Source of the DNA: Rhodobacteraceae bacterium UBA1943
Lineage (GTDB): Bacteria; Pseudomonadota; Alphaproteobacteria; Rhodobacterales; Rhodobacteraceae
NCBI GenBank assembly: GCA_002336845.1
Contig: DDEX01000122.1
Span: forward strand, 2,160-10,252
Length of the DNA: 8,093 bases
Direction of reading: 5' to 3'
Shown one piece after another: positions 1 to 5,587 of this stretch (position 1 is its first letter; every line of letters begins with the position of its first letter). The position numbers were made by a program, and so were the translations under genes. Below the pieces are notes generated by a model. It was not told where the DNA came from. It searched no databases and saw nothing but the letters and a program-made list of their open reading frames with translations.

Positions 1-57
1 GGCGACCGCAAGGCGGTGGTGCGGCAGGTGGTGGCGCGGCTGGAAAGCGGCGGTTGA
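1..57 (+). CDS. C-terminal end of an unidentified CDS (partial)
   Basis: Frame 1 is open from the first base and reads 18 codons (GDRKAVVRQVVARLESGG) to a TGA at 55-57. The composition, a basic and hydrophobic amphipathic stretch with high third-position GC, looks like the end of a real protein, but nothing identifies a family. The stop codon lies inside the FNR-type box at 54-67, so this gene ends where the control region of the next gene begins. A chance open frame of this length cannot be excluded. Confidence 0.5.
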   Translation, partial: GDRKAVVRQVVARLESGG

Positions 58-67
58 TCTGCGTCAA
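54..67 (+). promoter_or_regulatory. FNR/FnrL-type binding box upstream of the DUF6455 gene
   Basis: The bases TTGAT-CTGC-GTCAA match the Crp/Fnr-family consensus TTGAY-N4-RTCAA at every defined position. The centre (about 60.5) is some 69 bases before the ATG at 130. If this is a class II site centred near -41.5, transcription would start near base 102, leaving a leader of roughly 28 nt. No clear -10 hexamer is seen at the expected place. In Rhodobacteraceae such boxes are bound by FnrL or by Dnr/NnrR-type relatives, so anaerobic or nitric-oxide control of the downstream genes is the likely meaning. It overlaps the end of the preceding reading frame. Confidence 0.6.
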
Positions 68-129
68 AGGCCCGCAGCGCATGTCATGGCACCCTTGTCG
101 GCAGGAAACAGCTACGAACGGGTGATGCC

Positions 130-381
130 ATGATGGGCTATACCGAAGCACCTTTGGCCTGGGGCCATGCGCGCGGCATGGCGCGCACGGTGGGGGTAAG
201 TCTGACCGATGCGGTCGTGGAAGGCTGGTTAAGCCGTGCCGAACTGGCGGGCATGGTCGAGGTATGCGGCCGCTGTGCGCATCTGGGGGAATGTACCCAA
301 TGGCTGGCCACGACCGTGACGGCACCGGCACTGCCGGGCTTTTGCCCCAACGCCTCTGCCATCGGCGCGCTTGTGGCCTAG
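130..381 (+). CDS. DUF6455 family small protein
   Basis: This 83-residue soluble protein has no signal peptide or membrane segment. The N-terminal half carries HARGMARTVGVSLTDAV (13-29), and the second half has a cysteine set C46-x2-C49-x5-C55-x16-C72 with a WL pair (58-59) and the ending P-x2-CPN (69-74). This arrangement is that of the DUF6455 family, common in Rhodobacteraceae and of unknown function. The four cysteines could bind a metal or Fe-S cluster, or form disulfides; that is inference. Two ATG codons stand in tandem at 130 and 133, either could start the protein, and no strong Shine-Dalgarno sequence is seen. An FNR-type box lies 62 bases upstream of the start, which fits a role under low oxygen. 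The YigZ/IMPACT gene follows 38 bases after the stop. Confidence 0.75.
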   Translation: MMGYTEAPLAWGHARGMARTVGVSLTDAVVEGWLSRAELAGMVEVCGRCAHLGECTQWLATTVTAPALPGFCPNASAIGALVA

Positions 382-419
382 GGTTGCGGGCAGGGGGCGT
401 GGCGGCTAGCTTCTGCCCC

Positions 420-782
420 ATGTTGCAGATTGAAGATGTCGTGCGCGACCGCGGGTCGCGCTATGCCGTGTCGGGCGGGCTGGTGGCGGGCCGCAAGGGG
501 GCAGAGGCCTTCCTCGCCGACCTCAAGCGCGCCAAGAAATACGCCAAGGCCACGCATAACACCTGGGCTGCGGTGTTTTCCGATGGCGGGCCGGTCAAGA
601 ACGACGATGGCGAAAGCGGCGCGGGCGCTGTGATCCTGAAGATGATCGAGCGCGCCGGGCTGGTTGACCACATCATCGTTGTGACTCGCTGGTATGGCGG
701 GGTGCATCTGGGCGGTGACCGTTTTGCGCACGTCGTCACCGCCGTGCGCGCCTACTTGGCTGCGTTGGAGCGGACGCGCTGA
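420..782 (+). CDS. YigZ/IMPACT family protein (single UPF0029 domain)
   Basis: This 120-residue protein has the conserved motifs of the YigZ/IMPACT N-terminal domain: ATHNTW (44-49), NDDGESGAG (61-69) and RWYGGVHLGGDRF (90-102). The family occurs from bacteria (YigZ) to eukaryotes (IMPACT, a regulator of the Gcn2 kinase); its biochemical role in bacteria is not settled, although a ribosome or translation link is usually assumed. E. coli YigZ is about 200 residues with a second C-terminal domain (DUF1949), which is absent here. The RWYGG-x-LGGDRF wording is closer to the eukaryotic IMPACT form than to the bacterial TRYFGG form. The frame stays open upstream to ATG 264, but that extension lies inside the DUF6455 gene in another frame and has no family similarity, so ATG 420 is chosen. 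No Shine-Dalgarno sequence precedes it, so translation may be leaderless or weak. Confidence 0.82.
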   Translation: MLQIEDVVRDRGSRYAVSGGLVAGRKGAEAFLADLKRAKKYAKATHNTWAAVFSDGGPVKNDDGESGAGAVILKMIERAGLVDHIIVVTRWYGGVHLGGDRFAHVVTAVRAYLAALERTR

Positions 783-848
783 TGGACAGGCCGCGCACTT
801 TCGGCTGATATGGTCCCAAGGCCCGCCTACAGGGCCGGGGAGGGGACG

Positions 849-1211
849 ATGCGCGACTTGCTTGCCACCGAAGGGCGGCGATTTATGAACACCGTCATCT
901 GGTCATGGGATGGCTGGCGGGCGGCCTGGGCCACCGAAAAATCGCTGCGACAATGGACCGTTGTGAATCTTTTGTCCGCCACGCTGGCCTTTTCGCTGTC
1001 GCTGACCCCGGCAGAGCGGGCGCTGATTGTGGCGCTGGGCCTTCTGGTGCTGGCGGCAGAGCTGATCAACACCGCCATCGAGAAAGTGGTTGATCACATC
1101 CTGCCCCAGCCCCATCCGGTGGCCAAGAAGGCCAAGGATTGCGGCAGCGCCTGCGTGGCGCTGGCCGCTTTGGCTGGCGGGGTGGCCTGGGCCGTTATCC
1201 TGCTCGGCTAG
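849..1211 (+). CDS. dgkA: Diacylglycerol kinase, DgkA type (integral membrane)
   Basis: This 120-residue inner-membrane enzyme phosphorylates diacylglycerol with ATP to phosphatidic acid, recycling lipid left by periplasmic glucan or lipid-A modification. The family is close to 122 residues and works as a trimer of three-helix subunits. Visible here are the amphipathic start with SWDGWRAAW (19-27), E30, three hydrophobic helices (about 38-52, 57-77, 100-119), the active-site run E71-x2-N74-x3-E78 followed by VVD, and AKDCGSA (95-101). E. coli Glu34 (in RQE) is replaced by Trp36 in RQW; the other catalytic acids are kept. ATG 849 is chosen because GGAGG (839-843) sits 5 bases before it and the length then matches E. 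coli DgkA. ATG 885 is an internal alternative that would lose the N-terminal helix. The stop overlaps that of the convergent gene. Confidence 0.92.
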   Translation: MRDLLATEGRRFMNTVIWSWDGWRAAWATEKSLRQWTVVNLLSATLAFSLSLTPAERALIVALGLLVLAAELINTAIEKVVDHILPQPHPVAKKAKDCGSACVALAALAGGVAWAVILLG

Positions 1212-1585
1212 GCCGTCCGCTTCCACAGGTTCACCGTCCACAGGATGGTGCCAGCAAGGAGGAACAGTTCAAAAATGCCAAGCACGGGCCCGATGCTGGC
1301 CTCTTCAACCTTGCCGGTCATCAGCAGGGTCAGCCCGATCAGCAGGACCAGCGCGCCGATCTGGTGCAACCAGAAATGCGCCTTTGGCATCCAGCCCTCG
1401 GCCAGACCGGGCAGCAGGCGGTAGGCCAGCCCGAAGATCGACATCAGGCCAAACCCCAAAAGGTTGATATGGGCATGAACCGGGGCCAGCGAATGATCGC
1501 CAGAGGCGCCCATGTGCATGCCCAACCCGATGCCAACCAGCAGATACAAAGAACCGATTACAAGGAAACCACGAGCGATATTCAT
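1208..1585 (-). CDS. Small four-helix membrane protein, heme-copper oxidase subunit I-like
   Basis: This 125-residue protein has four predicted membrane segments (about 7-26, 40-58, 73-90, 98-120). The motif DHSLAPVHAHINLLGF (30-45), followed by GLAYRLLP, resembles helix regions of cytochrome oxidase subunit I (CcoN/NnrS-like), and short proteins with this HxHxNLLG motif are usually annotated as cytochrome-c oxidase-like. Histidines at 31, 37, 39, 70 and 74 could bind heme, but the full six-histidine, 12-helix oxidase core is missing, so it is not a catalytic oxidase by itself. A longer frame reaches an ATG at 1672, but the extra 29 residues are hydrophilic and unlike the family. The ATG at 1585 is preceded by AAGGA (close) and GGGA (about 9 bases), and gives a protein starting directly in front of helix 1. 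Its function is not known. Confidence 0.7.
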   Translation of the reverse strand: MNIARGFLVIGSLYLLVGIGLGMHMGASGDHSLAPVHAHINLLGFGLMSIFGLAYRLLPGLAEGWMPKAHFWLHQIGALVLLIGLTLLMTGKVEEASIGPVLGIFELFLLAGTILWTVNLWKRTA

Positions 1586-1635
1586 GTCCTTGTCCCTTCG
1601 GAATGGGCCGTTTGGCCCTTGTTTTGAATGTTGAA

Positions 1636-1657
1636 GCGCCGGACCACGGCCTGGCGC
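1636..1657 (-). terminator. Possible terminator hairpin after the ABC operon
   Basis: Read on the - strand, GCGCC...GGCGC forms five pairs, then one A/C mismatch, then three more pairs (one a G-U) around a four-base loop. It lies about 50 bases after the ATPase stop codon and before the start of the next - strand gene. No run of U follows, only TTCAACATT, so an intrinsic terminator is doubtful. It could equally be a leader structure of the downstream membrane-protein gene. Confidence 0.25.
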
Positions 1658-1707
1658 CCCAAGATGTATCACGGCTGCATGATTTGCGGCGAGAAATGAC
1701 GGATGCG

Positions 1708-2706
1708 TCAGCGCAATCTTTGCCCTTTGGCATCGAAATGAAAGGCACGGGCAGCGTCGGCGGTCAGCCAGACGGCTTCATCCACGGCAAAGTCATGCTC
1801 GCCGAACAGCCGCACCGTCAGCAGGCCATGTGGCTCGGTGCGAACGTAAACCAATGTCTCACCGCCCAGCTTCTCGACATGGCTGACCTGACCGGCAATC
1901 TGGCCCGCATCGCGCGCGATGGTCAGATGTTCGGGGCGGATGCCGGTGGTTTGGCCGCGCTGGCCAAGAGCCTGGGATTGCAGGAAATTCATCTGGGGGC
2001 TGCCGATGAAGCCAGCGACAAAGGTGTTGGCCGGGTTATTGTAAAGCTCCATCGGTGCGCCGACCTGTTCAACCTTGCCGGCGCGCAAGACCACGATCTT
2101 GTCGGCCAGCGTCATCGCCTCAACCTGATCATGGGTGACATAGATCATCGTCGCGCCCAGTTCGCGGTGCAGGCGGGCAATCTCGATCCGGGTCGCCACG
2201 CGCAGGGCGGCGTCGAGGTTTGACAGGGGTTCGTCAAACAGGAACAACTTGGGCGTCCGCACGATGGCGCGCCCGATAGCGACGCGCTGGCGCTGCCCGC
2301 CTGACAGTTCGGCAGGGCGACGGTCAAGGTATTGATCCAGCGCCAGCATTCCGGCAGCCCGCGCGATGGCGGCGTCAATCTTCGCCTTTGGCTCACCCGC
2401 CTGTTTCAGCGCCAGCCCCATGTTCTCACGCACCGTCAGGTGCGGATAAAGCGCATAGGTCTGGAACACCATGGCAATCTCGCGCTTGGCGGGGGCCAGA
2501 TCGTTGATCCGCACCCCGTCCAGATTGACATCGCCGCCTGTCACATCCTCCAGCCCCGCGATCATCCGCAACAGGGTGGACTTGCCGCAGCCCGAGGGGC
2601 CGACGAAGACGCAGAACTCGCCCTCGTTCACAGTCAGATCGACGCCCTTGATGACTTCGGTCTTGCCGAAGGCCTTGGCGACTTGGTTCAGCGTCAGGGC
2701 ACCCAC
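1708..2706 (-). CDS. Sugar ABC transporter ATP-binding protein (MalK/UgpC type)
   Basis: This 332-residue cytoplasmic ATPase drives import by the two permeases encoded upstream. In order it shows Walker A GPSGCGKST (36-44), Q-loop Gln82, signature LSGGQRQR (134-141), Walker B LFDEP (156-160) with catalytic Glu159, D-loop SNLD (162-165) and H-loop His192. A C-terminal regulatory/OB region follows (about 235 onward, with GIRPEHL), as in MalK/UgpC of the CUT1 class. Start choice: a GTG at 2721 overlaps the preceding stop as GTGA, but AAGGAG (2718-2713) stands exactly six bases before a second in-frame GTG at 2706. That start gives the usual N-terminus GALTLNQVAKAFG. The gene ends the operon. The UgpC resemblance reflects the family and does not imply glycerol-3-phosphate as substrate. 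A weak hairpin, TGACG-N4-CGTCA, overlaps the stop codon. Confidence 0.93.
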   Translation of the reverse strand: MGALTLNQVAKAFGKTEVIKGVDLTVNEGEFCVFVGPSGCGKSTLLRMIAGLEDVTGGDVNLDGVRINDLAPAKREIAMVFQTYALYPHLTVRENMGLALKQAGEPKAKIDAAIARAAGMLALDQYLDRRPAELSGGQRQRVAIGRAIVRTPKLFLFDEPLSNLDAALRVATRIEIARLHRELGATMIYVTHDQVEAMTLADKIVVLRAGKVEQVGAPMELYNNPANTFVAGFIGSPQMNFLQSQALGQRGQTTGIRPEHLTIARDAGQIAGQVSHVEKLGGETLVYVRTEPHGLLTVRLFGEHDFAVDEAVWLTADAARAFHFDAKGQRLR

Positions 2707-2717
2707 GGGCCTCTCCT

Positions 2718-3740
2718 TCACAATTTGACAGGCTGGCCTGACCGCACGCTTTCATCGGCGGCAAGGCAGATGGCAAGCGACTGCACCGCATCTTGCAGGT
2801 GCCGCGTCAGGTCAAGGTTTTCGGTAATGGCACGGGCCATGAAGGCCTGCTCGCGGTCGCACAGATCTTGATGCCCCGGTTCGTCATCCATCGACAGGTC
2901 GGTATCGCCCTGACCCACACGATGCACCCGCAGAAGCGAGGTCTTGGTATGCGTATCAATATCATCCGATTTGGCACTTTCGGGCATACGGATGGAAACC
3001 GCGCCATTGGGGCTGACGACATCCTTTACGAAAAACGCGGTGTCCGACATCATCGGGCCCCAGCCGGCCTCATACCAACCCAAGGAACCATCCTCGAACA
3101 GCACCTGGAAATGGCCGTAGTTGTACATCGTCGGCGCGATGTCCTGCGACAACCGCAGACCCATGCCCCGCACCTCTACCGGCTTGGCATCGGTGATCTG
3201 GCACATCACATCGACATAATGCACACCGCAATCGACGATGGGGGGCGTGGTCTGCATCAGCGCCTTGTGCACCTCCCATGTCGGGCCAGAGGACTGCTGG
3301 TTCAGGTTCAGCCGGAACACATAAGGCCCGCCCAGGGCGCGCGCCTCGGCAATCAGGCGCTGCCAGCTTGGGTGGTGGCGCAGGATATAACCCACCACCA
3401 CCTTCTTGCCCGTCCGCGCCGCGCAATCGGCCACGCGCCGGGCATCGGCCACCGTGGTCGCCAGCGGCTTTTCCACGAACACATGCGCCCCGGCCTCCAT
3501 CGCCGCCACGGCATAATCGGCGTGGCTGTCGGAATAGGTCGCCACGCACACCAGATCGGGCTTCAGCCGCGCCAGGGCCTCGGCATAATCGGCTGTGATC
3601 TCATAGCCCTGCAACTCCGGCGGCAGGTCGGGGCGAGACCGGTTGACCAGCCCGACAATCTGGAACTCGGGGTTGGCATGATAGGCCAGCGCATGGCTGC
3701 GCCCCATATTGCCAAGGCCTGCAACAAGCACACGGATCAT
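2718..3740 (-). CDS. Gfo/Idh/MocA family NAD(P)-dependent oxidoreductase
   Basis: This 340-residue protein has an N-terminal Rossmann fold with GLGNMG (8-13) and the family signature VEKPLA (89-94), whose Lys91 is the usual catalytic and cofactor-contacting residue. A C-terminal alpha/beta substrate domain carries VDCGVHYVDVM (169-179), supplying the Asp170/His174 pair typical of sugar and inositol dehydrogenases. It is expected to oxidise or reduce a hydroxyl of a sugar or sugar derivative in the cytoplasm; the substrate cannot be read from the sequence. The start at 3740 overlaps the permease stop in the tetranucleotide ATGA, with AGGAG about 8 bases before it; the longer frame to 3935 is a shadow inside the permease gene. 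The gene sits between permease and ATPase genes and is translationally coupled to the first, so its substrate is probably the transported compound or a product of it. Confidence 0.9.
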   Translation of the reverse strand: MIRVLVAGLGNMGRSHALAYHANPEFQIVGLVNRSRPDLPPELQGYEITADYAEALARLKPDLVCVATYSDSHADYAVAAMEAGAHVFVEKPLATTVADARRVADCAARTGKKVVVGYILRHHPSWQRLIAEARALGGPYVFRLNLNQQSSGPTWEVHKALMQTTPPIVDCGVHYVDVMCQITDAKPVEVRGMGLRLSQDIAPTMYNYGHFQVLFEDGSLGWYEAGWGPMMSDTAFFVKDVVSPNGAVSIRMPESAKSDDIDTHTKTSLLRVHRVGQGDTDLSMDDEPGHQDLCDREQAFMARAITENLDLTRHLQDAVQSLAICLAADESVRSGQPVKL

Positions 3741-4579
3741 TTCACGGCTCCTGCGGTGATGCCGCTGATAAGCTGGCGCGAGAAGATGAGGTACAGGACC
3801 AGGACCGGAATGATCGCCAGCGACAGCGCGGCCAGCACGGCGTTCCAGTTGGTGACGAATTGCCCGATGAAGATCTGCGACCCAAGGGTGATGGTCTTGG
3901 TCGCCTCGGACGGCGCCAGGATCAGCGGGAACCACAAGTCGTTCCAGATCGGGATCATGGTGAACACCGCCACGGTGGCCATCGCGGGCCGGATCAGCGG
4001 CAGCACCAGCGTGAAAAAGATGCGGTATTCCGACAGCCCGTCGATCCGCCCGGCGTTCTTCAGATCATCCGAGATGGTCTTCATGAACTCCGACAGGATG
4101 AACACCGCCAGCGGCAACCCTTGCGCGGTGTAAACCAGCACCAGCGCCGTTCGCGTGTTCACCAGTCCGCCCGCCACCATCATCTGAAGGATGGCGACCG
4201 TGCCCAGCCGGATCGGAATCATGATCCCCAGCGCCAGATACAGCCCCATCAGCATGTTGCCCTTGAAGCGGTATTCCGACAGCGAGAAGGCGGCCATCGC
4301 CCCGAACAGCAGCACGAAGAACAGGCTGGCAACGGTGACGATCAGTGAATTGGCGAAATACTCCACCACATGGCCTTGCTCCAGCACGGTGGTGTAACCC
4401 ACCGCGTCAAAGTTGCCGGGGCTTGGCAAAGCCAAGGGGTCGGCAAAGATCGCCTTCCTGGACTTGAAGCTGTTGATCACGATGACGAACACCGGAAACA
4501 GCGCGATCAAGGTATAGGTCAGCAGCACCGCATGGGCTGCAATCGTGCGTCCGGTATGGCTGCGGCTCTTGCTCATCAT
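3737..4579 (-). CDS. Carbohydrate ABC transporter permease (MalG/UgpE type, CUT1)
   Basis: This 280-residue inner-membrane protein has six hydrophobic segments (about 15-36, 75-101, 109-130, 140-162, 188-208, 245-268). The cytoplasmic coupling loop KNAGRIDGLSEYRIF (174-188) followed by LPLIRP (193-198) is the EAA-type motif that contacts the ATPase. The C-terminus ISGITAGAVK is typical of MalG-like permeases (GxxxGAVK). With the partner permease it forms the membrane channel for a sugar. Two tandem ATG codons (4579 and 4576) lie after a GGGGGA stretch; the second has the better spacing. Only six bases separate it from the previous stop, and its own stop overlaps the start of the oxidoreductase. 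Confidence 0.92.
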   Translation of the reverse strand: MMSKSRSHTGRTIAAHAVLLTYTLIALFPVFVIVINSFKSRKAIFADPLALPSPGNFDAVGYTTVLEQGHVVEYFANSLIVTVASLFFVLLFGAMAAFSLSEYRFKGNMLMGLYLALGIMIPIRLGTVAILQMMVAGGLVNTRTALVLVYTAQGLPLAVFILSEFMKTISDDLKNAGRIDGLSEYRIFFTLVLPLIRPAMATVAVFTMIPIWNDLWFPLILAPSEATKTITLGSQIFIGQFVTNWNAVLAALSLAIIPVLVLYLIFSRQLISGITAGAVK

Positions 4580-4585
4580 GTCCCC

Positions 4586-5503
4586 CTAGAACTGATAGCG
4601 GCGCAGCCGCGTCTGGATGCCAAACAGGTAAAGGCACACCCCCACCAGAATGATGCCGAACATCGCCGTCGCAATCGTGGCTCCCATGTGCGGATCGCCC
4701 AATTGCAATTGGAAGCCAAAGAAGGTGCGGTAAAGGAACGTGCCCAGGATGTCGGTCGAGAAATTCGGCCCCGCCAGCGCGCCTTGCGCCACATAGATCA
4801 GGTCGAATGCGTTGAAATTCCCCACAAAAGTCAGGATCGAGATGATGCCGATACTGGGCAAGATCAGCGGCAGCTTGATCTTCCAGAACTGCGCCCAGCC
4901 GGTCAGCCCGTCCATCTCGGCCGCCTCGATCACATCATCCGGGATCGACAGCAGCGCCGCATAGATCAGCATCATCGGAATGCCCACGAACTGCCAGACC
5001 GACACCAGCGCCAACGTGATCAGCGCCGTATCAGGCTTGCCCAGCCAGGGCCCGTAAAGCCACTTCAGCCCCACCGCATCCAGCATTCCCGGCGCAATCC
5101 CCCAGATCGGAGACAGGATCAGCTTCCACACGAAGCCGACGATCACGAAGGACAGGATGGTCGGAATGAAAATCGCCGTCCGGTAGAATGCCGCCATTCT
5201 GAGGCGCGGCGAAGACAGGATCGCCGCCAGCACAATCCCGATCGGGTTCTGCACCAGCATGTGAATGACGAAGAACCAGCAGTTGTTACGCAGCGCGTTC
5301 CAGAAGCTTGCCGACCAGCGCGGATCGCCGAACAGTGTGGCGAAATTCGCCAGCCCCACGAAGATCCGGTTCTCGCCCTGCACATTGTAAAGCGACAGGT
5401 TCAGCGTCCCGAACAGGGGAATGATCATGATGGCGGTATAAACCAGCACCGCCGGCGCCAGAAATACCGCGATATGCCAGCGAACCGCCTTGCGTCCGGC
5501 CAT
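4586..5503 (-). CDS. Carbohydrate ABC transporter permease (MalF/UgpA type, CUT1)
   Basis: This 305-residue inner-membrane protein starts with a short basic tail and has about six membrane segments (11-33, 75-96, 110-131, 160-184, 212-233, 270-296). The coupling-loop motif is textbook: EAAEMDG (193-199) followed by KIKLPLILP (208-216). It pairs with the MalG-type permease encoded six bases downstream. The start at 5503 has a G-rich stretch (GGGGGACGGGGC) directly upstream instead of a clean AGGAGG. It is separated from the binding-protein gene by 84 bases holding a strong hairpin, so its expression is probably lower than that of the binding protein. Confidence 0.92.
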   Translation of the reverse strand: MAGRKAVRWHIAVFLAPAVLVYTAIMIIPLFGTLNLSLYNVQGENRIFVGLANFATLFGDPRWSASFWNALRNNCWFFVIHMLVQNPIGIVLAAILSSPRLRMAAFYRTAIFIPTILSFVIVGFVWKLILSPIWGIAPGMLDAVGLKWLYGPWLGKPDTALITLALVSVWQFVGIPMMLIYAALLSIPDDVIEAAEMDGLTGWAQFWKIKLPLILPSIGIISILTFVGNFNAFDLIYVAQGALAGPNFSTDILGTFLYRTFFGFQLQLGDPHMGATIATAMFGIILVGVCLYLFGIQTRLRRYQF

Positions 5504-5545
5504 GCCCCGTCCCCCATCATCTGTTCATAAATATCCCACGGGGGT

Positions 5546-5566
5546 CCGGGGGTGTGAAACCCCCGG
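5546..5566 (-). promoter_or_regulatory. Intercistronic GC-rich hairpin between binding-protein and permease genes
   Basis: CCGGGGG and CCCCCGG form a perfect seven-pair stem around the loop TGTGAAA (TTTCACA on the transcribed strand), 21 bases after the binding-protein stop at 5588 and 42 bases before the permease start. No U-run follows, only a weak AU patch (AUAUUUAU) some ten bases on, so it is more likely a partial terminator or 3' mRNA stabiliser than a full stop. Similar structures after binding-protein genes, as in malE-malF, raise the ratio of binding protein to permease. Confidence 0.55.
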
Positions 5567-5587
5567 CTCCGTCAGGTCAACCGGCGC

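Noticed and set aside
264..419. N-terminal extension of the YigZ/IMPACT protein to ATG 264
   Set aside because: The extra 52 residues lie in another frame of the DUF6455 gene and show no similarity to the family; homology begins at about Met 420.
820..836. GGCCC-N7-GGGCC inverted repeat just before the dgkA ribosome binding site
   Set aside because: A five-pair GC repeat is frequent by chance at this base composition; no further sign of translational control.
1605..1618. GGGCC-GTTT-GGCCC hairpin with a T-rich tail on the + strand
   Set aside because: It could look like a + strand terminator, but the nearest + strand gene ends about 400 bases upstream with an antisense gene in between. The stem is only five pairs; probably chance in GC-rich DNA.
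1697..1710. FNR box near the membrane-protein gene
   Set aside because: The TGAC and GTCA half-sites are six bases apart, two more than an FNR site allows, and the outer T/A bases are missing.
3741..3935. N-terminal extension of the oxidoreductase
   Set aside because: It lies inside the permease gene in another frame; the Rossmann motif starts directly after ATG 3740, which has an AGGAG in front.
2793..4133. 446-codon open frame on the + strand
   Set aside because: It is antisense to the oxidoreductase and the MalG-type permease, both with clear family motifs. Its product is rich in His, Arg and Gln, as expected for a high-GC shadow frame, and has no recognisable domain.
4370..5530. 386-codon open frame on the + strand
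   Set aside because: It is the reverse complement of the MalF- and MalG-type permease genes; Arg/Gln/His-rich low-complexity product, no family similarity.
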